64,000 bases of DNA from Marinobacter arenosus. Its GTDB lineage: Bacteria; Pseudomonadota; Gammaproteobacteria; Pseudomonadales; Oleiphilaceae. The position numbers and the translations under genes are program-made. The notes beneath the pieces were generated by a model. That model worked only from the letters and a program-made list of their open reading frames with translations. It did not search any database and had not been told where the DNA came from. How positions within the stretch are numbered: position 1 is the first letter of the stretch; each line of letters begins with the position of its first letter. Shown in pieces: positions 54,580 through 63,791 of this stretch. The stretch is taken from NCBI RefSeq assembly GCF_019264345.1, contig NZ_JAHVAO010000001.1:558001-622000 (forward strand), given 5' to 3'.

Positions 54580-54634
54580 AAGTGTCAATCTTAAGTCGAA
54601 AATCAGGTATAGGACACTTCGGGAAGACAGTGTC
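54580..54634. promoter_or_regulatory. GTGTC repeats upstream of prsR
   Basis: AAGTGTC (54580-54586) and GACACTT (54613-54619) form an inverted pair with a 26-bp spacer, and a third copy lies in the palindrome GACAGTGTC (54626-54634). They are 45-99 bp upstream of the prsR start codon and could be sites for PrsR itself. I found no clear -24/-12 sigma-54 promoter here. Confidence 0.4.
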
Positions 54635-54678
54635 TCGATTGTTAAACAGGGTATACGAACAAGGGAATTGTTGCTGTC

Positions 54679-56052
54679 GTGACTAGACGACTATTGATTG
54701 TAGAGGACGATCCAGGCCTTCAGAGCCAGATGCGCTGGTGTTTCAGTGATGACCTGGATATTACCGTTGCTTCTGACCGGGAATCCGCCCTCGCCGCGCT
54801 CAGGCGAGTGGAACCCGACGTAGTGACACTTGACCTCGGCCTTCCACCAGACCCGGGAGGCGCAAGTGAGGGCTTTGGCTTACTTGAAGATATTCTCCGA
54901 CTGGCAAACACGACGAAAGTCATTGTCGTGACCGGTCGTGAAGACAAGGAGAATGCCGTCAAGGCCATAGGCATGGGCGCCTGTGACTTTTACCAGAAGC
55001 CCCTGGACGCCGAGATACTCACGTTCGTCGTCAACCGGGCGTTCAGACTTGCCGAGCTTGAGCGCGAAAACCAGGATCTGTCCAGGCAACGAAACGGCAC
55101 CAACATCAAGGGTATTGTTGCCGCAAGCCCCCAAATGCTCAGCATCTGCCGCACCCTGGAAAAAGTGGCCCCCACCGACGTCACCACATTGATCACTGGC
55201 GAAACCGGTACCGGCAAGGAATTGCTGGCCCGTGCGCTCCACGATCTTAGCCACCGTGCCAGAAAACCTTTCGCTGCCATCAACTGTGCCGCGATTCCGG
55301 AAAACCTTCTGGAAAGCGAACTCTTCGGGTTCGAAAAAGGCTCCTTCACCGGGGCGACCCACACCAAGAAAGGCAAAATTGAGAGCGCCAATGGCGGGAC
55401 GCTGTTTCTGGACGAAATTGGCGACATGCCTATGGCTCTCCAGGCGAAACTGCTCAGATTCCTGCAGGAGCGGGTCGTCGATCGAGTCGGCTCTATTCAG
55501 CCGATTCCGGTCGATGTGAGGGTGGTGTGTGCTACCCACCGCAATGTTAAGACACTGATTGAAAGTGGGGATTTCCGCGAAGATCTCTACTACAGGATCA
55601 GCGAGATAACCCTTGATGTACCCGCCGTGAGGGAGCGGGACGGGGACGCATTGGTGATAGCCCAATCGCTGCTCAAAGCCCTGAGTAAAGACATGGACCG
55701 CCCCAACCTCAATTTCACCGAGGATGCCATTGATGCCATCAATAGCTATGCGTGGCCGGGCAACGTCCGAGAGATGATCAACAAACTAAAACGGGCCACG
55801 ATCATGGCCGACGGTAAACGAGTCACCGCCGAGGATCTCGAGCTCCCGACTGAAAATCCGACGAGGGACCACCAACTGAACCTGCGACAGGTTCGTGAGA
55901 ATGCAGAACGCCAGGCCATCATGCAGGCGTTGAGGACGTGCAACTTCAATATTGCCCAGACGTCGAGATTGCTTGGTGTGACCCGACCGACGCTCTACAA
56001 CCTGACGGATAAATACCGGATCGGGACATCGACCGAGACGTCAAAGACCTGA
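54679..56052 (+). CDS. prsR: PEP-CTERM system sigma-54 response regulator PrsR
   Basis: A 457-residue NtrC-type activator. The start is GTG at 54679. The receiver domain has Asp52 as phosphorylation site, the AAA+ domain has Walker A GETGTGKE (174-181) and the sigma-54 contact loop GSFTGA (221-226, a GAFTGA variant). The C-terminal Fis-type helix-turn-helix contains NIAQTSRLLGVTRPTLYNL. PrsR with RpoN turns on PEP-CTERM genes in Zoogloea-type floc formers (from memory). A GAACAT-CAGG-ATGTTC hairpin follows at the stop (56051-56066). Confidence 0.93.
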   Translation: MTRRLLIVEDDPGLQSQMRWCFSDDLDITVASDRESALAALRRVEPDVVTLDLGLPPDPGGASEGFGLLEDILRLANTTKVIVVTGREDKENAVKAIGMGACDFYQKPLDAEILTFVVNRAFRLAELERENQDLSRQRNGTNIKGIVAASPQMLSICRTLEKVAPTDVTTLITGETGTGKELLARALHDLSHRARKPFAAINCAAIPENLLESELFGFEKGSFTGATHTKKGKIESANGGTLFLDEIGDMPMALQAKLLRFLQERVVDRVGSIQPIPVDVRVVCATHRNVKTLIESGDFREDLYYRISEITLDVPAVRERDGDALVIAQSLLKALSKDMDRPNLNFTEDAIDAINSYAWPGNVREMINKLKRATIMADGKRVTAEDLELPTENPTRDHQLNLRQVRENAERQAIMQALRTCNFNIAQTSRLLGVTRPTLYNLTDKYRIGTSTETSKT

Positions 56053-56099
56053 ACATCAGGATGTTCATAATAGGACCCGAAAGGAAAAGGACCAGGGCC

Positions 56100-58799
56100 A
56101 TGAAATCAGTTTTAGCAGTACGTGCCACCTTCCTCTCCCTCTTTATTGCCTTGTCACTCGCAGGCTGTGGGAGTGACGACAGTGACATGTCCCAGACAGA
56201 CATTCAGTTTCTCAGCCACCTGGACCAGTCCCGGTTCTTTCAGCGCCAGGGAGAACTCAAAGCCAGCACCCAGGAGGCACGAAGCGCCATCGAGCTGAAG
56301 CCGAACAATCTCGAGCCTTACTTCCTGATCATCGACAACCTCCTGACGGCCGGAGACGCAGTGAATGCAGAGCGCCAGTTGACGCGATTGATGGAGCGTA
56401 TTTCCGAGAAAGACGTCAGCGACGCAATCCGGAACCGAACCAGCCTCATTTTGGCAGAAGCCAAACTGAAACAGGGTAAATTAGACGACGCGCTGCAAGC
56501 CCTGGGCAAACTCTCCTCGCCTGATACCGACACCAAGATCAAAGGCCTTCTGCTTAAAGGCCAGATCCTTCTGGCGTCCGGTCAAACTGACCTTGCGCAA
56601 CAGGCCTATGAGGAGGCCCGTTCAATCGATCCTGCCTCTGTTGAAGCATTGATTGGCCTTTCCAAAGTTGCACTCGCCTCGGGGGACAAGGAGAAGGCCC
56701 AAACGTGGGTGGCGGAAGCCGAAGAAATAAACAAGGAAAATGCCGAGTTGTGGCTGTGGAAGGCACAATTTGCCCACCTCGAAGAAAACTGGCAGCAAGC
56801 CGAAGACGCCTACATCCGGGCACTGGAAGATATCGGTCAGTTTGACGTGATGACCGCCCGGAAGTACGCCACCATTTCCGCATTGATTCGTGTGCTCCGG
56901 GCCCAAAGCAAGTTCTCCGAGGCTTATGTCTATGAAGAGATTCTGGCCAAATCGCCGCCGGGTAAAATTCGTAGCAACCTGATTGCGGCAGACGATGCGC
57001 TTCGGGAGGGCGATCTCACGAAAGCCGAACAGTATCTTGAAGAGATTCTGGCGCAGGCACCGAACCATGAACAATCCGTTCTGATGCTCGGTCTCGTTCG
57101 TTTCAGGCAAGGCCGTGCCGAAGAAGCGCAGGAACTGCTGGCCCCGATCGCAAGCATGGGGAACTCCGAAATCGCCAGCAAAATGCTGGCAGCCACGATG
57201 CTGCAAATGGGTAACCCGGAGGGAGCGCAAACGACACTGGCAGAGCTGAAAAATGGAGACTCCGACCCCGAAATCCTTACGCTGGTGGCCATTGCGGCGC
57301 TGGAAAATGGAGACGTGAAAACGGGCGAAGCGCTGATGGAGAAGGCGCTGAGTATCAACCCTGACAACCATGAACTCAGGTTGCGTTATGCCAGCTATCT
57401 CAATCAACGGGGCGAGCATGAGCGGGCAATCATGCAGGCGGAACAGGTCAGCAAAGAGGCGTCGGACCTGGACAGGGCCCGTGGCATTATTGTTCAGGCC
57501 CATCTGGGAGCCGGCGACAAGAACGCGGCTATCCAAACGGCCGACAACTGGATTAAAGCCAAGCCTGAAAGTATTTCTGCGTTGATTACCCGGGGCAACC
57601 TTGCAATCAATGAAGGCGACCCAGAGGCTGCGCGCACGTACTTTATGAGCGCACGGGAGAGAGCACCGCAGTCCGTCGCCCCCGTGGTTTCCCTTGGTAA
57701 GCTGGCCCTGATTCAGAATGACCGAACAGAGGCCCAGAAACAGTTCGAGATGGCCGCCCAGATGGCTCCGGACAGCGCTCAGGCGCTGCAGGGATTAATT
57801 GCTGTTCAGGACAGGACCGAAACCCAGCAGTTCATGCGAGACATCCTGGACCAGCACCCGGATGCCACCGGCCCTCGCTTGATACTCCTGGAAATCGCTC
57901 TGCTCGACAACGACAGCGAAAGCTCGAATAACCTCACTGCCTCGCTGCTTGAGCGGTCCGACGAAGATACGCCGGCTCCTGCAGAGCATCTGGTCGCAGA
58001 CATCTACAGTAACGTCGTGTCGAATCTGAAGAGCTCTGGAAATAGTGAACGGGCAGATTCGGTACTTGAACGCGCACGCATTCTGTTTCCGGACAATGAG
58101 CAGATTACACTTCAGGCAGCCCAGCAGGCTTTCGAGAATAACCGCTCCGACGACGCCATGACCATTCTCAATGAAGCCAGGGAACAGCATCCTAACTCGC
58201 CCCACCCTTACCTGACGGAAGCCAGGTTCCGTGAACGCGAAGCCGAGTACCAAAAGGCCGCCGAACTATACCGGGAAGCACTTGGAAAGGTATCGAATGC
58301 AGACACGGTCACCGGCTACGTCAGGAACCTGCAGCGGTCCGGGCGGACCAACGACGCGCTCGCCTATCTGGAGTCTGAGTTGGGTGGCTCCCCGAATAAT
58401 ACCCAACTGCGCCTCAACCTCGCGATACTGCAGCAATCCACCGGTAAGGAGAGCAGTGCCAGGTCCAATTACGAGGTGTTACTGGAATCAATGCCGGACA
58501 ACACCGTGGTTCTTAACAACCTGGCATGGCTTTACCACAAGACCGGCGACGACAGAGCCATCGTGCTGGCCGAACGCGCGTACGAGCTCAGCCCGGACAA
58601 TGCGGCCATTGCGGATACGTACGGCTGGATCATGTTGAAATCCGGGAATCATCGCGAAAGTGTGCCCGTTCTCGAGAAAGCTCACGAACTTCAGCCGGAC
58701 TCCGAAGAAATCGCCCGACACCTCGCCGAAGCTTACCGTGTCGTCGGCATGGACTCCGCCGCCCAGAGGATCCTTAAGAAGTTCGGCGAACAGGGGTAA
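56100..58799 (+). CDS. prsT: PEP-CTERM system TPR lipoprotein PrsT
   Basis: A protein of 899 residues from the ATG at 56100, preceded by AAGGAAAAGGA. The signal ends in the lipobox LAGC, so it is a lipoprotein. The mature part is made of about 20 tetratricopeptide repeats (ALQALGKLSSPDTDTKIKGL, AYEEARSIDPASVEALIGLS, NLAILQQSTGKESSARSNYE). PrsT is a regular member of exosortase A loci and is thought to help export or polymerise the associated polysaccharide; the exact role is not known. It lies between prsR and xrtA on the same strand. Confidence 0.9.
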   Translation: MKSVLAVRATFLSLFIALSLAGCGSDDSDMSQTDIQFLSHLDQSRFFQRQGELKASTQEARSAIELKPNNLEPYFLIIDNLLTAGDAVNAERQLTRLMERISEKDVSDAIRNRTSLILAEAKLKQGKLDDALQALGKLSSPDTDTKIKGLLLKGQILLASGQTDLAQQAYEEARSIDPASVEALIGLSKVALASGDKEKAQTWVAEAEEINKENAELWLWKAQFAHLEENWQQAEDAYIRALEDIGQFDVMTARKYATISALIRVLRAQSKFSEAYVYEEILAKSPPGKIRSNLIAADDALREGDLTKAEQYLEEILAQAPNHEQSVLMLGLVRFRQGRAEEAQELLAPIASMGNSEIASKMLAATMLQMGNPEGAQTTLAELKNGDSDPEILTLVAIAALENGDVKTGEALMEKALSINPDNHELRLRYASYLNQRGEHERAIMQAEQVSKEASDLDRARGIIVQAHLGAGDKNAAIQTADNWIKAKPESISALITRGNLAINEGDPEAARTYFMSARERAPQSVAPVVSLGKLALIQNDRTEAQKQFEMAAQMAPDSAQALQGLIAVQDRTETQQFMRDILDQHPDATGPRLILLEIALLDNDSESSNNLTASLLERSDEDTPAPAEHLVADIYSNVVSNLKSSGNSERADSVLERARILFPDNEQITLQAAQQAFENNRSDDAMTILNEAREQHPNSPHPYLTEARFREREAEYQKAAELYREALGKVSNADTVTGYVRNLQRSGRTNDALAYLESELGGSPNNTQLRLNLAILQQSTGKESSARSNYEVLLESMPDNTVVLNNLAWLYHKTGDDRAIVLAERAYELSPDNAAIADTYGWIMLKSGNHRESVPVLEKAHELQPDSEEIARHLAEAYRVVGMDSAAQRILKKFGEQG

Positions 58800-58901
58800 A
58801 CGCCGACATAATACCGGGACTCGCAAAGCCTGTGATAAGGTGCCATTTTGGGGTATCTTTAGGGTGCTTTTGCCAGAAGACGGTCTAAGTAAAAGGAACT
58901 T

Positions 58902-60410
58902 ATGAGCGCCAGTCCCGGTTTTTCCCGCCATTACCTCTGGGTACTTGCTTTCCCATTGCTCGCCCTCGCCCTGTGGTCGGAGTGGCAGGATTTTTTCCAT
59001 CTCTGGTATGACTCCATTATCTATAATCATGGGTATCTGGTCCTTGCCGGTACGGTGTATTTGCTGTTCGTCCGACGACATGCCCTTCAAACGCTAACCA
59101 TCAATGGCTCACCCACAGCGATTATTCTCCTGGCAGGCGCCAGCGCCGGCCTGCTGCTCTCCCAGGCTGCAGATATACAAGTCCTCCGCCTCCTGCTAAC
59201 GCCCATACTGATTCTGCTATGGGGCTGGTCGATCTGGGGGCGAGCTTTCCTGACCGTGGCCGGCGGTCCGATCATGCTCCTGTGTTTCGCCGCCCCTATC
59301 TGGGACGACTTCTCTCCCTTACTGCAGCACATCACGGTTTTCTTCAACGATATCTTCCTGCAGATCGCCGATATCGACGCAACAATCAATGAATTCCTGA
59401 TCACGCTCGAGGTGGGTGCGTTTCTGGTTGAAGGCGGTTGCAGCGGCGTGCGCTACCTCATGGTCGCGCTTTTTCTTGGCGCCTTCTATGGGCAGCTCTA
59501 CTACCGTTCATTCAGGTCAAAGGCCATCCTGGTCATTACCGCCGGTCTGTTTTCTCTGCTGGCAAACTGGATACGGGTCTTCGGGATCATCGCTGCAGGC
59601 CATTACACCAACATGGAGACCTCACTGGTCAAAGATCACGAGTTGTTTGGCTGGGTGATATTCGTCATCTTTACCCTTATTCCGGTCTTATTCGTGTCGT
59701 CCAGGCTGGAAGACTCATCAGGAGCAAAGCCGACGAGCGCGGGCCCCAAGCAAGTCCCCTCACCTATTTCCGGGAAACACACATCCGCGCTCTGGCCCAT
59801 CGGTGCATCCGTTCTCATCATTTGGCCGGCTATCGTTCCCATCGCGCTTCAAGCAAAAACCGAAAAGGTCGCGCAATCCTGGAATCCGACGCTGGCGGAA
59901 GGCACTTCAGACTGGCGGGGGCCCCTGAAACACGCCAATGTCTGGCAGCCCGAATTCTCGGATCCAGACATCGATCTCAGCGGCGTGTACGTGTCCGATG
60001 ATCTCAAGCAGGTCCAGTTACAGATTACCGGTTACCGCAATCAAACCCAGAACAAAGAATTGATCTTTTACAAGAACCAACTGTTTGACAGCTCTGACTG
60101 GCAGCTTGTTTCATCGGCAAAGCGTGAACTCGGGAATTCCTACAGCCGGAGCCCGGAACGGATCAACGAGACCGTTATCCGCAACAAACAAGACCGGTCA
60201 CAGGTGATCGTGTGGTCCTGGTACGATGTGGGGGGATTCCTCACCGATTCCAAACTTGAGGCCAAGGTGGCAGGCGCCTTGAAGAAGATAACGGGGGACA
60301 GTCGCGGAGCACTCTGGGCCCTCGCTGGCCGCTGCGAAGTATCACACCAATCCGGGTGTGAACAGCAGCGACAGGCGTTCACACAGTTTCTGGATGGCAT
60401 TCTGCAGTAA
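58902..60410 (+). CDS. xrtA: Exosortase A (XrtA) fused to EpsI-like domain
   Basis: A 502-residue membrane protease/transpeptidase that sorts PEP-CTERM proteins. About eight helices carry the catalytic residues Cys180 (EGGCSGVRYL), Arg225 (ANWIRVFGI) and His246 (VKDHELFGW). The C-terminal 200 residues form an EpsI-like periplasmic domain (YKNQLFDSSDWQLVSS, VIVWSWYDVGG), as in the XrtA subtype linked to exopolysaccharide. AAAGGAA stands well before the ATG. Its substrates, proteins with a Pro-Glu-Pro and a helix and basic tail at the C-terminus, are not encoded in the window. Confidence 0.94.
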   Translation: MSASPGFSRHYLWVLAFPLLALALWSEWQDFFHLWYDSIIYNHGYLVLAGTVYLLFVRRHALQTLTINGSPTAIILLAGASAGLLLSQAADIQVLRLLLTPILILLWGWSIWGRAFLTVAGGPIMLLCFAAPIWDDFSPLLQHITVFFNDIFLQIADIDATINEFLITLEVGAFLVEGGCSGVRYLMVALFLGAFYGQLYYRSFRSKAILVITAGLFSLLANWIRVFGIIAAGHYTNMETSLVKDHELFGWVIFVIFTLIPVLFVSSRLEDSSGAKPTSAGPKQVPSPISGKHTSALWPIGASVLIIWPAIVPIALQAKTEKVAQSWNPTLAEGTSDWRGPLKHANVWQPEFSDPDIDLSGVYVSDDLKQVQLQITGYRNQTQNKELIFYKNQLFDSSDWQLVSSAKRELGNSYSRSPERINETVIRNKQDRSQVIVWSWYDVGGFLTDSKLEAKVAGALKKITGDSRGALWALAGRCEVSHQSGCEQQRQAFTQFLDGILQ

Positions 60411-60417
60411 GGAGGTC

Positions 60418-61329
60418 TCAGCTCGCGCTGGGAATCCGGCTGGTCTCAGACGTTTCCTCAAGTTGGAACTCGTTGATCAGCGCGGCCAACACCGGCTTGT
60501 CCCGCTCCGACTTGTTCTCAAGGTAGTCGGTGATGATGCCCTCTCGAATCCGACGCCAGGTAGCGCGTTTGGCCTGAGTGGTGAACCTGTCATGGAGATA
60601 GAGCTGCCCTTTTGACGTTAGCTTGGTGGGTCGACATCGCGAATGCTCGAGGTCCGAAATAGCACCTATCATCATCTCGACGCCCAACCTCACCACTTTT
60701 TCGTAGAGGCTGTTCGGGTTGTCGTCTGCGGTAATAGCCGGCCTTCCCTGGTACACCACGTCACCATCGTCCACGCCCTCTGACACGAAGTGAACCGTCG
60801 CCCCTACACGCTCAGGTTCCCGATTGTGAATAGCCCAGTCCGTCGTGAACAGCCCCCGATAGAACTGGGATAACCCACCATGCAGATTCAGGACGCCATG
60901 GGTGGGTACGGCCAGGAGCTCCGCTTTCATAATTGAGGCACCACAGACAGCGATCACATCGGGCCTCAAAGAACGGATCCAGTCACGATATTCTGGAGCA
61001 TTTATGGCGTTCACCCCCTGGGTACGCAGCACCGCCACATCGTCAACCGGGCTTAGAAAATGCCCCTCCTCGCCGAAGTCGAGGGCATTCTCCGCCCGGT
61101 TGTAATCCTGCTTACCCTCGACCAGTTTTCGGTCCAGCACCTCCCATACTTTCCGGGAGAAAATGGCGGGATTGCCTGCGTACTTGATTGCCTTGTTGAG
61201 AAGCGGGGATTGGTCCCTCTCAGGAATCTGGTTCTCAATAACAACCCCAACAACGTTGAGGGATTTCATCAGCTGATTCGCGAAAAAAATATCGGATTTA
61301 TCCTGACTGACCACGACCACTGTACGCAT
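60418..61329 (-). CDS. Formyltransferase family protein
   Basis: A 303-residue protein with a methionyl-tRNA formyltransferase-like core: VIAVCGASIM, GVLNLHGGLSQFYRG with Asn and His of the catalytic set, and GVDDGDVVYQ with the Asp. It lacks the C-terminal tRNA-binding domain, so the target is probably an amino sugar nucleotide or another small amine. Sugar N-formylation is known for surface polysaccharides, which suits the exosortase A setting. It converges on xrtA with 7 bp between stops and lies 24 bp downstream of the acyltransferase-like gene. Confidence 0.82.
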   Translation of the reverse strand: MRTVVVVSQDKSDIFFANQLMKSLNVVGVVIENQIPERDQSPLLNKAIKYAGNPAIFSRKVWEVLDRKLVEGKQDYNRAENALDFGEEGHFLSPVDDVAVLRTQGVNAINAPEYRDWIRSLRPDVIAVCGASIMKAELLAVPTHGVLNLHGGLSQFYRGLFTTDWAIHNREPERVGATVHFVSEGVDDGDVVYQGRPAITADDNPNSLYEKVVRLGVEMMIGAISDLEHSRCRPTKLTSKGQLYLHDRFTTQAKRATWRRIREGIITDYLENKSERDKPVLAALINEFQLEETSETSRIPSAS

Positions 61330-61353
61330 TGTTCCAATCTCCTTTTGGTGAAC

Positions 61354-62472
61354 TCAGGCAGTGCGAAGCCTGGTTTTGGTCGATCTGATGGCCCGTTTGA
61401 TGACAGGAATCACACGACATTCCACAAAGTAGAGAGTCCTCAGTTTCAGGCTGTCCCCAAACAATTCCACCGAACAGAAATTTCGATAATCACTGGTCCA
61501 TTTACTCAAATACCAGTAGTCATCGGCACAGGTGTAGTACTGTCGGTAAAGGCCATTCTCGAAGAGATTTTTCAGTGCGGCATACTCAAGAACTGATCCA
61601 GGTGAATACGCTTTGAACCGTTCGTCGTAATCGGCCCGAATCGGGTAAACAACATCGTCGAGCGTCAAATGAAGTTCAAAGGCCACCGGTGTCGTTTTAT
61701 GACGAACGATCCAGGCACTCAAATCACCCGACTTTCCGAATGATCCCACGAGATTGAGCAGAAAATGCCGGCTTCGCTGATTCGACCTGAGATCGTTACC
61801 AATCGAGGACTTCCAGCTGTTCGCCGAAATCTCGATGAGTTCGTCAATGATGGGTTGATCGGCGCCGGTTATTTTCTCGTGGTCAATGGTAAAGTCGCCC
61901 TCGCTCCTGAATCGGTTCAGTTTGTGATTCAGGCTTTTCTTCAGGCTTCGCGACTTCGATTGGTAAAACTCCTCCCAACTGCCTTCAATGTCGACGACCG
62001 GGGTCTTTAAACTGGGTTTTTCCAGCACCCTTTCATGGCCCGGCTTTGTCCTGTCCGTGAGAAAACGCCTGAGCTCGCTCGCCTGATCTATTTTGAAGAA
62101 CAGCCCCAGCTCTCGGGAACCGATGCGTGTCAGCGCGGAATAGACGGCTTCAGAATCGGAAGGTGTTAACGAGGCGTCAACAATGATGGATGAATAGGGG
62201 CTGTGACCATTTGCTGCCAACTTCAACAGTGTGATGGGAATACCGCGATAGCGCTCTCGCGTACGAACGAGTGGCGCTATCCCAACCAACTCCCCATTGC
62301 TGTAGGCACACCTGAACTCCATCTCCATATCGACGGCGAAGGCTTTCCACCAAGCAAGTAACCAGCCATGAGTCAGTGGCAGAGGAGCGGGAGCCAGTTT
62401 CGCGACAAATGCATCCCATTCTGGCTGTATGCGACTGAATTCCTCCTCCCCCCGGATGATTTTTAACTCCAC
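61354..62472 (-). CDS. FemAB/CelD-like GNAT acyltransferase
   Basis: A 372-residue protein with the double-GNAT fold of the Acetyltransf_6/CelD-BcsL group (THGWLLAWWKAF, LVGIAPLVRTRERYRGIPIT, SRSLKKSLNHKLNRF, AFELHLTLDDVVYP, YSPGSVLEYAALKNLF). Such enzymes acylate sugars or attach amino acids in cell-surface polymers and occur often in exosortase A/exopolysaccharide loci. It lies in a minus-strand pair with the formyltransferase. The acyl donor cannot be read from sequence. Confidence 0.8.
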   Translation of the reverse strand: MELKIIRGEEEFSRIQPEWDAFVAKLAPAPLPLTHGWLLAWWKAFAVDMEMEFRCAYSNGELVGIAPLVRTRERYRGIPITLLKLAANGHSPYSSIIVDASLTPSDSEAVYSALTRIGSRELGLFFKIDQASELRRFLTDRTKPGHERVLEKPSLKTPVVDIEGSWEEFYQSKSRSLKKSLNHKLNRFRSEGDFTIDHEKITGADQPIIDELIEISANSWKSSIGNDLRSNQRSRHFLLNLVGSFGKSGDLSAWIVRHKTTPVAFELHLTLDDVVYPIRADYDERFKAYSPGSVLEYAALKNLFENGLYRQYYTCADDYWYLSKWTSDYRNFCSVELFGDSLKLRTLYFVECRVIPVIKRAIRSTKTRLRTA

Positions 62473-62606
62473 AGTGTCAGGTTTTCCCGCCGATAGATGA
62501 GTAGTTAGTGACAGTCATGAGAAACTCTCCTATCCAGAAAACCGCCATCGTTTGTTCTCGCGGGGAGAATGAATCATTCCTGTCATTGGCTAGCGCTGTT
62601 CCCGGA

Positions 62607-63464
62607 CTAAGCCGCCGATAGCCGGTGCTTAACCTTCCGAAGCTGGTCCAGTACATCGATAGCCCGGCGCTTGATCCAGAAGTCCAGTAATGGCTGATTC
62701 AGCCAATCTTTGAGGCTGTTCTGGAGCCAGAAGTAGTTGACCGACACGTTCCGCCCCTCGGCCTCAATGAAGTGCCAGGTTCCGGCCGGAATGAAAAGGG
62801 CCTGACCTTCTTCCAGCCAGCCGGACAGGCCTTTTGCCTGGCTCAGTTTCGGGAATCGACTGAAGTCGGGACTCTGACAATCGACCTTGCTGTCCACCAC
62901 CCGATTTTCCAGGAGAGCTTTCAAACTGAAAGGGCTGTATGGATACATGCAGTCGCTTTGATCAGGCGAAAACAGAATGAATCGCTTCCGTCCTTCCAAC
63001 ATCATTAAAAGGCTATGGGTTTCATCGTAGTGCAGGAGGGACTTGTTTTGTCCCGGTCCGATGTAGAGGTTCGAAACCCGGAATCCCGACTCTGGAACGA
63101 AAGCCGGTAACGATACATCGATTTCGGACGGCAGATCGTCCGATACGCCTTGACCTCTCAATGGTTCAAGCGCGTACCCATTGTGTGTTGTCTCCATGAC
63201 CTGATTGAAATCAGGCATCGGGATACGTTCGAAGCCAAGGTAATGATAAATCCCATCTTCAGACTTACGCTGAATCCGGATGGATTTCAGCGAATTCCTG
63301 AAGAACTCATAGTCCCAGTTTCGCGTAAAAGGCAGCGCCTCCCTGACCCCATCCAACAACACAGGCTGACGTTTCTGGATATATCGGATCAAGCCATCCT
63401 GTTCAGAAGGAAAAGGAATCGTTTCAACAGGTTTTGGCGTAGCTAGATCAAATAAGTTCATCAT
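62607..63464 (-). CDS. Cupin-like (JmjC/FIH type) Fe(II) oxygenase
   Basis: A protein of 285 residues from ATG 63464 (MMNLF; the next codon is also ATG), with AAGGG upstream; a longer frame to 63581 lacks support. The iron-binding His-x-Asp is in LHYDETHSLL and the distal His in PAGTWHFIEAEG. MMLEGRKRFILFSPDQ is the typical cupin_8 strand. It resembles factor-inhibiting-HIF-like hydroxylases acting on proteins or peptides. It lies 134 bp upstream of the acyltransferase gene and may share its transcript. Confidence 0.83.
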   Translation of the reverse strand: MMNLFDLATPKPVETIPFPSEQDGLIRYIQKRQPVLLDGVREALPFTRNWDYEFFRNSLKSIRIQRKSEDGIYHYLGFERIPMPDFNQVMETTHNGYALEPLRGQGVSDDLPSEIDVSLPAFVPESGFRVSNLYIGPGQNKSLLHYDETHSLLMMLEGRKRFILFSPDQSDCMYPYSPFSLKALLENRVVDSKVDCQSPDFSRFPKLSQAKGLSGWLEEGQALFIPAGTWHFIEAEGRNVSVNYFWLQNSLKDWLNQPLLDFWIKRRAIDVLDQLRKVKHRLSAA

Positions 63465-63791
63465 GACATCCCTTTTCAACGAACTGTGACTGTCCTGATT
63501 CCCCTCAAAGCCAAGCCCTGCTTTGCAAATGGGGAAGGACAATTTAACGATATGCCATGGCCCTGAAAGCTGCAAGCTCAACCAGCGCCTTCATGACTAG
63601 CCGCTTCTGATCCGGTCATTTCCGTTCATCTTACCCGATCCGACAGGGTTCAGATTGGTCCACGATCAATTATTTATCGACCAGCCCAGTCAAGCGATGC
63701 CGGACACACTTGGAAAGTATCCGCGTCTCAACTTGATTGGTCATAACCAACGTCTTAATGTTCTTAATACCGTTATATCGCGAGGTATTGC
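63465..63791. other. Intergenic region between cupin-like gene and PPTase gene
   Basis: This 327-bp divergent gap holds no gene that I can support. It contains a TTGGT/ACCAA repeat (63737-63750) and AATACC (63766-63771) with GGTATT (63784-63789), a stem that covers part of the Shine-Dalgarno (GAGG) of the next gene. Confidence 0.5.
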
